In this document: one piece after another, positions 9,129 through 17,516 of the stretch
How positions within the stretch are numbered: the stretch's first letter is position 1
Layout of the letters: each line of letters begins with the position of its first letter
Source: Tolypothrix sp. FACHB-123
GTDB lineage: Bacteria; Cyanobacteriota; Cyanobacteriia; Cyanobacteriales; Nostocaceae
Assembly (NCBI RefSeq): GCF_014697075.1
Contig: NZ_JACJRE010000036.1
Coordinates: 1 to 64,000, forward strand
Direction: 5' to 3'
DNA length: 64,000 nt
The notes under the pieces: generated by a model
Databases searched by the model: none
Told to the model about the DNA's origin: nothing
The model's input: the letters and a program-made list of their open reading frames with translations, nothing else
Translations under genes and position numbers: made by a program

Positions 9129-10001
9129 TATTGACTCCTGCTTTATTAGCCAGATGCGAAGATATTCTCATTGCTCTGTAGAAGGGCATAAACACACTTT
9201 AAGAGTCCATAATTTGGACTCTTTATTTCTAGCCATTTAAATCAGGTTTTATTTATAACTGCCTATTACTCAAAATTCAGGAAATTCATGATTAGAAGAA
9301 TTAGAGTTAGGTAATACCAGGCAATACAATTTTTAAATATTCACTTTTAAATAACTTTTTTTGCCTATATTCCAACAGAATCTATCGACTTAATAAGTCT
9401 GAAATATAACCAATCAAGGATAAAAAGTCAGTGCGCCAACAGATTTTTTCAAAATTCATACCCTATCTCGTTATAGATAGATAATTTCATACTTCATACT
9501 TCATACTTCATCTCGCATAATTTATCTCTCATTCTTGTATTATTATTCCACAAGTTATTTTATCTAAATTTATATATATTAATCTTGTACTCAAGAGGCT
9601 GAAAAACCTTGGGCTATATATTTCAGACAAATGATTGATAATTTTGGGGTCGAGGTTCGAGAATTAAATAACTTTCTTGGTGGGCGGCTAGTACTCTGTC
9701 AAGATAAAAATGATGGACTTGTAGTGCGGGACGGAAAGCCCGCGTGAGTGAGACGTTTGTCCTTCGCTGCGCCAACGGACACGCTATCAAAAATCCCTCA
9801 AAACAAAATTGACAGGCCATTAGGGTTCATGAGATAGCAATACCCACAAGCTAATAACCTTTTACGAACTTAAGTAAATATACTATAGTTGTCATGTATT
9901 AAAACAAGGCATACTGCGATAAATGTCTCAAAGATGTGCGTGGTTGAGAAAAACCGCTCCAATGATAAAACCTCAGTAACAGAGAATATTCCGGATAATT
10001 C
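9129..10001. other. long intergenic region between nifJ and secreted protein gene
   Basis: 873 bp, AT-rich, with no supported gene. It contains a heptamer array (TTCATAC repeated, 9487-9512) and a GC-rich palindromic segment at about 9726-9790 (GACGTTTGTCC...GGACACGC type) of the dispersed-repeat class. The nifJ promoter must be at its left end. A 65-codon minus ORF here is only repeat-derived. Confidence 0.6.
9487..9512. repeat. TTCATAC heptamer tandem repeat
   Basis: Three to four consecutive copies of CATACTT/TTCATAC, a typical short tandemly repeated repetitive sequence of heterocystous cyanobacteria. Confidence 0.8.
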
Positions 10002-10820
10002 ATGAAAAAAATTACTTCGTTTCTTGCCGTTATACTTAGCTTTGTTGTGTATCTAAGTGGTGCTAGCCCTGCTTTAGCTCAACAATCGCCTCCGCCTCCG
10101 CCTCCATCTCGTGGGATAGTCACTTTTTACATCACTCCAGAACAACAGGCAGAAGGAGTAAAGATATATGGTGATATTTTGAAATATGACTTAGCTCTTC
10201 CTCATCCCGATCTAAGTGCTATTCTTCCTGAAAATGTCAGCGATTTTCCAGCTGCTTATAAACAAGTACTCGCACAAAATAAGCAGAAAAACGGAATTAA
10301 TGGCTCATTAACTGAAGGTTGGTTTGATTTCCAAGCAGCAATGGCTATGAGTCCTAGAACTAACACATTGTTCACTGTTAATGCTCCTATTAACGGCAGA
10401 ATATACAGTGTAGTAGCTGGATTACCTGTAGCAAATCAATGCCCTCAGAAAATTCAACAAACTGAAATTGCTTTCTTTGATAATGTAAGAGATGCGGAAA
10501 GCAAAGCTGATGAATTAGATACAAAAGGATACTTGGTCTATGTTTCCCCTAAAGATGATTTGACAGTCAAGGCATTTTCACAAATTTTCTATGACCAAAC
10601 TACTGGAAAGAAACAAGCTAATTCATCTTGTTTGCTAGTTTCAAGTTTTACTGAAAAAGTTAGAACCGATTTCAGACAAATATTCACTTTACTACCTCCT
10701 GCTTTACAGCAGGAAGCACGGCAACAACCATTTGAATTTTTTCCCAGAGTAGGAACTTACATCTATGTTGCCAATGCAGTAAAGAATATCTCTCAGCCTA
10801 ATAGGATTAGTATGAAATAA
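10002..10820 (+). CDS. secreted protein of unknown function
   Basis: A 272-residue protein with a clear Sec signal peptide (MKKITSFLAVILSFVVYLSG, probable cleavage after ALA near 26), then a PPPPPP stretch. The mature part has no family I recognise. Visible features are a repeated YVSPKDD/FYITPEQ-like beta pattern and two cysteines (in NQCPQ and SSCLL) that could form a disulfide. It is flanked by an 870-bp gap upstream and a strong terminator downstream, so it is probably monocistronic. The product is likely periplasmic or extracellular. Confidence 0.7.
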   Translation: MKKITSFLAVILSFVVYLSGASPALAQQSPPPPPPSRGIVTFYITPEQQAEGVKIYGDILKYDLALPHPDLSAILPENVSDFPAAYKQVLAQNKQKNGINGSLTEGWFDFQAAMAMSPRTNTLFTVNAPINGRIYSVVAGLPVANQCPQKIQQTEIAFFDNVRDAESKADELDTKGYLVYVSPKDDLTVKAFSQIFYDQTTGKKQANSSCLLVSSFTEKVRTDFRQIFTLLPPALQQEARQQPFEFFPRVGTYIYVANAVKNISQPNRISMK

Positions 10821-11231
10821 TCCCTGATTGCTGTAAATTTGTAGGACAAGCTAATCAAAAAAATAGTGCCTCATTGCGAGATAGAAATTAAATAATGCTA
10901 TTTAGTATTTATAGCAACCGCGCACTAAAACAAATCAGCAAAACACCCAACACTTAATTTTTATTGTTGGGTGTTTTAGTTTTTAGGGGTAAATGGCAAT
11001 CCTATAGAAAGTAACAAAATCCCCTAAAAATCATGCTAGGTGAGCATTCTATCCATCAATGTTTTTTGCAATTCTCAAAATACCAGTTAACCTATAAATT
11101 TTTTATTACTAAGAAAAAAAAGTGAATTGAGATTTAGCTGATCTAAGTGGGAAATCTAATTGTAGGGTGTAAGGTGCGGACATTCAAATTAAATTAGCAC
11201 ACTAAATATTCACGCTAAAAATGAGGTAACT
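10821..11231. other. intergenic region with terminator upstream of FIST gene
   Basis: 411 bp holding the terminator of the secreted protein gene (10940-10977) and the presumed promoter of the FIST-kinase operon. No other structure was recognised. Confidence 0.6.
10940..10977 (+). terminator. strong intrinsic terminator-like hairpin
   Basis: AAAACACCCAACA (10940-10952) pairs perfectly with TGTTGGGTGTTTT (10965-10977), a 13-bp stem followed by AGTTTTTA. It lies 120 bp after the secreted protein gene. Confidence 0.8.
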
Positions 11232-12389
11232 GTGTTTAGAGTTGTTGTAGGTCATAGTAACGATCCTGATTCTCAAAACGCGATCGCTGAAGTTATTCAA
11301 CAATGTAGTTCTTCCTTTGGCGGTTTAATTCCTCAAGCTGGAATTTTATTCACTGCTATTGACTTTGATCATGTGTTAATTTTACAACGTATCCAAGACG
11401 CTTTTCCGGGAATTGAGTTAATCGGTGGTACGACAAATGGAGAAATATCCTCAACTCTGGAGTTTCAACAAGATTCTCTAACTTTAATGCTGTTTGCTAC
11501 AGACGAAGTGGAAATTCGCGCAGGTATTGGAAGGGGAGCATCGAAAAATCCGGCGCTTGCAGCCCAAATTGCGATCGCTCAAGCAATGGCAAAGAGTACA
11601 TCTACACCACAATTATGCTTGACTTTTCCCGATAGTTTAACGAGCAATGGCGTATTGATTTTAGACGGTTTAAAACAAAGCCTGGGAGGGCATATTCCCA
11701 TCATTGGAGGAATGGCTGCCGATGATTATACCTTTGATAAGACCTACCAATTTTTTCAGGGTGAAGTGTTAAGTGATTCAGTACCAGTGTTGCTGTTCTT
11801 TGGCAAACTCTTATTTTCCCACGGAGTAGCTAGTGGCTGGACTCCTATTAGCCAACGTAGCCGTGTCACGAAAGTGGATGGTAATGTAGTCTATGAAATC
11901 GATGGACAACGCGCCTTAGATTTTTATCAGCACTATCTGGGAAAAGAACGATTTGCTGCCAACTATGCAATTCATGCCCTAGCAGTTTTTCAAGATCAAG
12001 ACCATTTTTATATGCGTGCGCCCAATGGATACGATCAACAAACTGGTAGTGTTACTTTCTTTTCAGATATTCCTGAACAGGCAGTTGTCCAAATTACTGA
12101 TGCAACTCGTGATGATATTCTGTCAGCTTCTGAGACATCTTTAAAGAATGCTCTCACCCATTATCCTGGTTTAGAGCCAACCGCAGCGTTACTGATTTCC
12201 TGTGCTGCTAGGCGGCGAATTTTGGGAACTCTTGCAACACAAGAGTATCAGCTTGTCAAAACTCATTTACCAGAGGCATTAGTTTGTTGTGGTTTCTATG
12301 CTTACGGTGAAATTGCTCCTTTGGTTGGCAAAGGTCAAACACAATTTCATAATAAAACTTTTGTCACACTGTTAATAGGAACAAAATGA
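11232..12389 (+). CDS. FIST-domain sensory protein
   Basis: 385 residues with FIST_N and FIST_C architecture: an N-terminal half with GTTNGEISSTLEFQQDSLTLMLF, and a C-terminal half with YAYGEIAPLVGKGQTQFHNKT (motifs quoted in parts). It starts at GTG 11232 with GAGG 5 bp upstream. FIST domains are predicted small-ligand sensors (F-box and intracellular signal transduction). The gene ends 7 bp before a soluble histidine kinase, and FIST genes are commonly paired with signalling enzymes. The likely role is therefore a cytoplasmic sensor subunit for that kinase. The ligand is unknown. Confidence 0.9.
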   Translation: MFRVVVGHSNDPDSQNAIAEVIQQCSSSFGGLIPQAGILFTAIDFDHVLILQRIQDAFPGIELIGGTTNGEISSTLEFQQDSLTLMLFATDEVEIRAGIGRGASKNPALAAQIAIAQAMAKSTSTPQLCLTFPDSLTSNGVLILDGLKQSLGGHIPIIGGMAADDYTFDKTYQFFQGEVLSDSVPVLLFFGKLLFSHGVASGWTPISQRSRVTKVDGNVVYEIDGQRALDFYQHYLGKERFAANYAIHALAVFQDQDHFYMRAPNGYDQQTGSVTFFSDIPEQAVVQITDATRDDILSASETSLKNALTHYPGLEPTAALLISCAARRRILGTLATQEYQLVKTHLPEALVCCGFYAYGEIAPLVGKGQTQFHNKTFVTLLIGTK

Positions 12390-12396
12390 GTGGTGC

Positions 12397-13503
12397 ATGG
12401 ATAACCAGGACAATTCCATACAATTCCAAGAATTGGAAAAGGCAAACCGCATCTTGCGAAAAAAGCTGGAACGCTGCGAAAATGAACGCCGCCAGTTAGA
12501 ATCTGACATTTCCACCAAGGAGTTTTTACTGAAGAAAGTTATTAGTGAGTTAGAAGACTCACAAACTAAATTACAGCAAAGAAGCCAAGAGTTAGAAGAT
12601 ACGTTAGATAGTTTGCATAAAATGCAAACTCAGATGATTCAAAACGAAAAAATGTCTGCTCTAGGTCAAATGGTAGCAGGCATTGCTCATGAAATTAACA
12701 ATCCTGTAAGCTTTATTTACGGCAACATCAGCCATATCAAGCAATATACCCATGACTTACTGCGACTGGTTGAGCTTTATCACAGTTACTTCCCCAATCC
12801 ACCAGCCGAAATTCAAAACGAACGTCAAGCCATTGATTTAGAGTTTCTCGAAAAAGATGCAACTAAAATATTGCATTCAATCAATATCGGCACAGAACGC
12901 ATCCGAGAAATTGTGCTGTCACTCCGTAATTTCTCTCGTTTGGATGAAAGTGAGTTCAAGGCGGTAGATATTCATGAAGGAATTGATAATACGTTGTTAA
13001 TTTTGCAGCACCGCCTGAAAGCTAATGACAAAAGCCCAGAAATTTTAGTCACTAAAGACTATGGCAACTTACCCAATGTAGAATGTTATGCCGGACAGAT
13101 CAATCAGGTATTTATGAATATCCTGGCAAATGCTCTTGATGCGATCGCACAATTCAATGCTAAACGAACTTATCGCCAAATCCAAGATCATCCCAGTCGC
13201 ATCACCATTCATACTTCTGTCGTTGATTCACATTGGGTAAAAATTGCGATCGCTGATAATGGGATTGGAATTCCCGAAGCGATTCAAAAAAATATTTTCA
13301 ATCCGTTCTTTACCACAAAACCTATCGGGAAGGGAACGGGAATGGGAATGGCTATTAGTTATCAAATTATTACCGAAAAACATGGCGGCAAGTTAGAATT
13401 TTTTTCGACACCTGAACAAGGAACAGAGTTTGTGATTCAAATTCCTCTCCAGCAGCTAATTAGACCCCGTGATGTACTAGGGGAGGAGGAGAATAACAAA
13501 TGA
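12397..13503 (+). CDS. soluble histidine kinase partnered with FIST protein
   Basis: 368 residues with no membrane segment. The N-terminal ~85 residues form a coiled coil (Leu/Glu-rich LQQRSQELEDTLDSLHKM). HisKA has AGIAHEINNPVSFIYGN (His near 97), and the HATPase has an N box (NILANALDAI, about 244), ADNGIGIP (about 286) and GKGTGMGMAIS. All catalytic boxes look intact. It starts 8 bp after the FIST stop, so the two are almost certainly co-transcribed. No response regulator is adjacent, so the output partner is encoded elsewhere. Confidence 0.9.
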   Translation: MDNQDNSIQFQELEKANRILRKKLERCENERRQLESDISTKEFLLKKVISELEDSQTKLQQRSQELEDTLDSLHKMQTQMIQNEKMSALGQMVAGIAHEINNPVSFIYGNISHIKQYTHDLLRLVELYHSYFPNPPAEIQNERQAIDLEFLEKDATKILHSINIGTERIREIVLSLRNFSRLDESEFKAVDIHEGIDNTLLILQHRLKANDKSPEILVTKDYGNLPNVECYAGQINQVFMNILANALDAIAQFNAKRTYRQIQDHPSRITIHTSVVDSHWVKIAIADNGIGIPEAIQKNIFNPFFTTKPIGKGTGMGMAISYQIITEKHGGKLEFFSTPEQGTEFVIQIPLQQLIRPRDVLGEEENNK

Positions 13504-13514
13504 CCATTGACTAT

Positions 13515-13957
13515 TTATAAAACCATCAAATAAGTATCTTTTCCTTCAACTGGCAAAATTCGCAATTTCTGATTTTGTAAATCTGGTTCTAATCCTAAAT
13601 CTTCTAAAGGTATTAATCCTAATAATGCATCAGAACCTTCTGGTAATTCAATACAATTAAATGTCCCTTCTCGTCCCTCAACTGAAAGATTAACATTTTA
13701 AAAATCCGCGCTTTCTGTAATCCTGTTGCTATTTTTATATCTACTTCCCCTTGAAGAGGTAATCCCAAATCAAGAATAATATTTTTAGGTAAGCACAGTC
13801 TGGTTGCACCTGTGTCAACTAAAACATCATGTAAAGTAATTGAGCGTATTTGTTCTGTGGGAATAAATCCTCGTTCTGCAAGAGTCTGGTCAATTTGGTT
13901 AGTAATAGTGATTGTGGTAGTTACTTTGCCCATTTTTTCACTTTTGCTCAGTGTCAT
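13515..13957 (-). pseudogene. clan AA (retropepsin-like) aspartyl protease gene, frameshifted
   Basis: The first frame encodes the protease signature LVDTGATRLCLPKNI (Asp-Thr-Gly) and then shifts near 13700, ending after 112 residues with an unrelated tail. A second frame continues from NVNLSVEGREGTFNCIEL to LRILPVEGKDTYLMVL and stops at 13515. Joining the two gives a normal ~147-residue single-domain protease. The shift lies in a T5-A4 run (minus strand), consistent with loss of one base. The alternative frame contains a TAA just before the junction, so simple -1 slippage is unlikely. These small proteases dimerise in retropepsin fashion; this copy is probably inactive unless the base is a sequencing error. 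Confidence 0.75.
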
Positions 13958-14160
13958 ATAATTTTCCTATTTCTTGCGCCTACTGGTTGAAATACATCTT
14001 TTTTATCTTTCATACTTAAGATAGTTGCGCTGAATTTGGCAACAGGGAAAATAAATTTTTTCCTAGTCTCAGCCTTTTACCTTTCTTAAGTTAATTGTCA
14101 TTGGTAGGGCTTTCAGGTATATTTACGTTTCGTAACATAGCTGTGTTTACAGGAGTTGCT

Positions 14161-14922
14161 ATGACTAATTTTTTATTCGTATCTGATTTAGATCATACCT
14201 TTGTAGATCATGATGCAGGCAATGATGATGCTCGTGGAGAGTTAAGCGATCGCCTACAGCAACATCGTGAATTACATGGTACAAAAATTGTCTATGCTAC
14301 CGGGCGATCGCCTCAACTTTACCGGGAGTTACAAAGCGAAAAAAATCTTATCCAACCAGATGCACTGATATCATCTGTAGGTACGGAAATTTACTTTGAT
14401 AATAGCGATATCCCAGATCCAGACTGGTCAGAAATTCTTTCTCCCGGCTGGAATCGCGAATTGATACTATCAATAACTGCAAAATACCCTGAGTTAAAAT
14501 TGCAACCAGAGTCAGAACAGCGCCCCTTTAAAGTTAGCTTTTTCTTAGAACAATCTGAAGCATCTGGAGTTTTATCGCAACTTGAGTTAGAGTTACAAAA
14601 ACATAAATTAAAGAAAAAGTTAATCTATAGTAGCGGAATTGATCTTGACATTGTTCCCCTTTCCAGCGATAAAGGTCAGGCAATGCAATTTTTACGCCAA
14701 AAGTGGAAATTTGCAGCCGAACAAACTGTTGTCTGTGGCGATTCGGGTAATGATATTGCTTTATTTGCTGTAGGCAACGAAAGGGGAATCATTGTTGGTA
14801 ATGCTCGTCCTGAGTTACTTCAGTGGCATAATGAGCATCCAGCTGACTACCGTTACCTAGCCCAAAATTTTTGTGCAGGTGGCATTCTTGAAGGACTGAA
14901 ATATTTTGGATTTTTACAATGA
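14161..14922 (+). CDS. spp: sucrose-phosphate phosphatase (HAD family)
   Basis: The ATG at 14161 is chosen because AGGAG lies 5 bp upstream and the protein then begins [14 protein letters not shown]. The longer frame from 14095 lacks support. 253 residues, the usual size for cyanobacterial SPP. HAD motif I is DLDHT (residues 9-13), motif III is a Lys in SSDKGQA, and motif IV is GDSGND near 193. It dephosphorylates sucrose-6-phosphate, the last step of sucrose synthesis. Sucrose is an osmolyte and, in heterocystous species, the carbon carrier to heterocysts. It overlaps ruvA by 4 bp (ATGA). Confidence 0.85.
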   Translation: MTNFLFVSDLDHTFVDHDAGNDDARGELSDRLQQHRELHGTKIVYATGRSPQLYRELQSEKNLIQPDALISSVGTEIYFDNSDIPDPDWSEILSPGWNRELILSITAKYPELKLQPESEQRPFKVSFFLEQSEASGVLSQLELELQKHKLKKKLIYSSGIDLDIVPLSSDKGQAMQFLRQKWKFAAEQTVVCGDSGNDIALFAVGNERGIIVGNARPELLQWHNEHPADYRYLAQNFCAGGILEGLKYFGFLQ

Positions 14923-15557
14923 TTAGTTATCTCAAAGGTATCGTTGCTGGTGTTCAAACAATAAGTAGTAATCGCGTGATATTGACTCTTGAGGTCAATA
15001 ACATCGGGTATGATTTGCAAATTCCCCAACGGCTAACAAAGTCTTTACCAGAGTCGGGGGGATTGGTGCAAATCTTTACCCACTACCAAGTCCGGGAAGA
15101 AGTGCCCTTATTGTATGGCTTTTCTTCCCCAGCAGAAAGAGACTTATTTCGTCATCTGCTGAGTGTTAGCGGTATTGGTGCGGCTTTAGCGATTACCCTG
15201 TTAGACACCTTAGAACTTCCAGATTTAGTCCAAGCAATTATCGCTGCGAACATTCAAATTCTCATTCAAGCGCCAGGTGTGGGTAAGAAAACCGCCGAAC
15301 GTATTTGTTTAGAACTCAAAAGCAAATTAATCGAGTGGCGCAAATCAGCAGGCTTCTTCGTCGCCACAGGCGGGCCAGCACCAGGTATTCTCGAAGAAGT
15401 GCAAATGACATTGTTTGCTTTAGGCTATACCGCCCACGAAGTCAGCCACGCCTTACATGTAGTCAGCGAAGACATTGGACTCCCCAAAGATGCTTATGTA
15501 GAAGATTGGATTAAACAAGCGATCGCTCATCTTAGCAGCAGCGAACAAATTAGTTAA
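14919..15557 (+). CDS. ruvA: Holliday junction branch migration protein RuvA
   Basis: 212 residues: an OB-fold N-terminal domain ([10 protein letters not shown]...[11 protein letters not shown]), tandem helix-hairpin-helix region ([10 protein letters not shown] and [16 protein letters not shown]) and the C-terminal domain III ([13 protein letters not shown]) that contacts RuvB. It binds four-way junctions and loads the RuvB motor. It starts in a 4-bp overlap with spp, so it is translationally coupled. No ruvB in the window. Confidence 0.96.
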   Translation: MISYLKGIVAGVQTISSNRVILTLEVNNIGYDLQIPQRLTKSLPESGGLVQIFTHYQVREEVPLLYGFSSPAERDLFRHLLSVSGIGAALAITLLDTLELPDLVQAIIAANIQILIQAPGVGKKTAERICLELKSKLIEWRKSAGFFVATGGPAPGILEEVQMTLFALGYTAHEVSHALHVVSEDIGLPKDAYVEDWIKQAIAHLSSSEQIS

Positions 15558-15629
15558 TAGTCAACACTTCGACTTCGCTCAGTGACCACAGTCAACCGTC
15601 AACCGTCAACCGTCAACCGTCAACAATAA
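15558..15629. repeat. GTCAACC heptamer array
   Basis: Five near-perfect GTCAACC units at about 15591-15625 follow a short inverted segment (CACTTCGACTTCGCTCAGTG). Similar arrays occur at about 28245-28290, 28385-28420 and 34349-34390. Confidence 0.85.
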
Positions 15630-16808
15630 ATGCCCATAGATCCTTATGCTTGGCTAGAGCAGTCTTTGGAAACTATTCATCGGGCGGATTGGTATCGCTC
15701 AGTCCAAACGATTGATGGGCGATGTGGTGCTACTGTGTTTTTAGAAGGGCGGGAAGTAATAAATTTTGCCAGCAATGACTACTTAGGATTAGCGGGGGAT
15801 CAGCGTTTAATTACAGCCGGGGTTGCAGCTACTCAAGAATTTGGCACAGGAAGCACAGGTTCTCGATTACTCAGTGGACATCGGGAATTACACCAACAAT
15901 TAGAAAGAGCGATCGCATCTTTGAAACAAACCGAAGATGCATTAGTATTTAGTTCAGGGTATTTAGCAAATTTAGGTGCGATCGCAGCATTGGTAGGTAA
16001 GCGCGATTTAATCCTCTCTGACCAATATAATCATTCCAGCCTGAAAAATGGTGCAATTCTCAGTGGTGGAGCAGTTATCGAATATCCCCACTGTGATGTT
16101 ACAGCTTTAAAAAATCAGTTAATTAAGCAAAGACAAAATTACCGCCGCTGTTTAATCCTCACCGATAGCGTCTTCAGCATGGACGGCGATTTATGTCCCT
16201 TACCCACATTAATAGATATAGCAGCAGAATTTAGCTGTATGCTCCTAGTAGATGAAGCTCATGCAACTGGTGTCATGGGTAAAACTGGCGCAGGTTGTGT
16301 GGAACACTTTAACTGTACAGGAAAGCAACTTATTCAAATCGGCACATTGAGTAAAGCCCTAGGTAGTTTAGGCGGATATGTCGCCGGAAGCGCCACCTTA
16401 ATTGATTTCTTACGCAATCGCGCCCCCACTTGGATTTATACTACAGGACTTTCCCCCGCAGACACAGCCGCAGCCTTAGCCGCCATTGAAATAGTACAGC
16501 AGGAACCCCAACGCCGCACTCAACTGTGGGAGAATGTCGCTTACTTAAAAAAATTAATGCAACAACAGGTATCGGAATTAAAATTACTACCTTCCGAATC
16601 ACCTATATTATGTTTTCAATTACCAACCGCCGCAGATGCGTTAACAGCAGGTAAATATTTAAAAGATGCAGGAATTTTCGCCCCAGCCATACGCCCGCCA
16701 ACCGTACCCACAAGCCGCATTCGCATATCTGCAATGGCGACGCATCAAGCAACGCATATTGAGAAATTAGTAGCAGCATTGCGAGAATTCGTAACGGTTA
16801 AAGGTTAA
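15630..16808 (+). CDS. bioF: 8-amino-7-oxononanoate synthase-like alpha-oxoamine synthase
   Basis: 392 residues, PLP fold type I. Visible are [10 protein letters not shown], the substrate/PLP region [10 protein letters not shown] (about 210) and the Schiff-base lysine in [11 protein letters not shown] (near Lys242). It condenses pimeloyl thioester with alanine in biotin synthesis. Related alpha-oxoamine synthases share these motifs, so the exact substrate is inferred. No other bio genes are adjacent, but accB, whose product carries biotin, lies at 56 kb. A heptamer array lies just upstream of the ATG. Confidence 0.88.
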   Translation: MPIDPYAWLEQSLETIHRADWYRSVQTIDGRCGATVFLEGREVINFASNDYLGLAGDQRLITAGVAATQEFGTGSTGSRLLSGHRELHQQLERAIASLKQTEDALVFSSGYLANLGAIAALVGKRDLILSDQYNHSSLKNGAILSGGAVIEYPHCDVTALKNQLIKQRQNYRRCLILTDSVFSMDGDLCPLPTLIDIAAEFSCMLLVDEAHATGVMGKTGAGCVEHFNCTGKQLIQIGTLSKALGSLGGYVAGSATLIDFLRNRAPTWIYTTGLSPADTAAALAAIEIVQQEPQRRTQLWENVAYLKKLMQQQVSELKLLPSESPILCFQLPTAADALTAGKYLKDAGIFAPAIRPPTVPTSRIRISAMATHQATHIEKLVAALREFVTVKG

Positions 16809-16842
16809 AGGTTTTTCTTTCCCCTTTCCCCTTTTTTCCCTT

Positions 16843-17129
16843 AACCTCAACTCCTTGATCACAAATGCGATCGCCTTCTCTATGGATGAGTACTCATTGA
16901 TAGACAACCCGATCTAGTTGGTCACAAATGCGATCGCCTTCTCTATGGATGAGTACTCGTTGATAGACAACCCGATCTAGTTGGTCACAAATGCGATCGC
17001 CTTCTCTATGGATGAGTACTCATTGATAGACAACCCGATCTGGTTGGTCACAAATGCGATCGCCTTCTCTATGGATGAGGTCTCGTTGATAGACAACCTC
17101 ATCTGGTTGGTTATGAAGGAGTTGAGGTT
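16843..17129. mobile_element. possible inverted-repeat-bounded element containing the 63-bp array
   Basis: AACCTCAACTCCTT (16843-16856) and AAGGAGTTGAGGTT (17116-17129) are perfect 14-bp inverted repeats immediately bounding the four full repeat units. This looks like a nonautonomous element whose interior is the minisatellite, but no target duplication was established. Confidence 0.4.
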
Positions 17130-17155
17130 CTCTATGGATGAGGTAATTTTGGGAA
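16858..17155. repeat. 63-bp tandem minisatellite (4 full + 1 degenerate copy)
   Basis: Copies begin at 16858, 16921, 16984, 17047 and a diverged one at 17110. Each full copy has CACAAATGCGATCGCCTTC, TCTATGGATGAG, then TTGATAGACAACC. Copies 1-3 are nearly identical; copy 4 has a few changes. One HIP1 octamer occurs per full unit. Confidence 0.95.
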
Positions 17156-17283
17156 AGAAGGCTGATTTGGCTTAGATACTGCATCGCCTGGTGGTAGACA
17201 TCGCATTTTGTCGAGAAGCGATCGCACTCAATACTTTTGAGACTGGAAAGGCGATTGCACTTACAGCAATTTTCAGGTAAATA

Positions 17284-17369
17284 AACCACACTGTAGGGGC
17301 ACGGCATCCACAATCTTCTTGTATATACAATAATCTTACTGGTGCCGTGCCCCTACTACGATTGTGGTT
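17284..17369. mobile_element. MITE-like palindromic repeat (GTAGGGGCACGGC family)
   Basis: The left arm has AACCACA and TAGGGGCACGGCA; the right arm has TGCCGTGCCCCTA and TGTGGTT. They form a long imperfect inverted repeat around a ~37-bp AT-rich centre. It has no coding capacity. Confidence 0.65.
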
Positions 17370-17516
17370 CTTCATCCCTTGTTTCTCAGAGAATAGATAG
17401 AAAAATACCTGCCAGTAACATGACGACAATTACTGTCAAACCTGGTTAGCGATCGCAATTATCTCACATTAGCATCAATGCAGATATATCCCTGTTAACG
17501 CGATCGCACTTTTTCT

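Larger units (their letters stand above)
16809..17516. other. repeat-rich intergenic region
   Basis: 708 bp occupied by a 63-bp tandem array (16858-17155), its flanking 14-bp inverted repeats, a MITE-like palindrome (17284-17369) and several HIP1 sites. Short ORFs on both strands exist only because 63 is a multiple of three, and in-frame TAG codons in copies 1-2 break them. Confidence 0.75.

Noticed and set aside
9623-9820. 65-codon minus ORF
   Set aside because: Composed of dispersed-repeat DNA; no homology-like features.
13690-13710. Programmed -1 frameshift in the protease gene
   Set aside because: The -1 frame has a TAA immediately before the junction and the run does not form a proper slippery heptamer; single-base loss is simpler.
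16858-17155. CRISPR array
   Set aside because: Units are contiguous 63-bp repeats with no unique spacers; no cas genes.
16981-17313. ORFs on both strands over the 63-bp repeat
   Set aside because: Period is a multiple of three; earlier copies contain in-frame TAG; no ribosome site or family.
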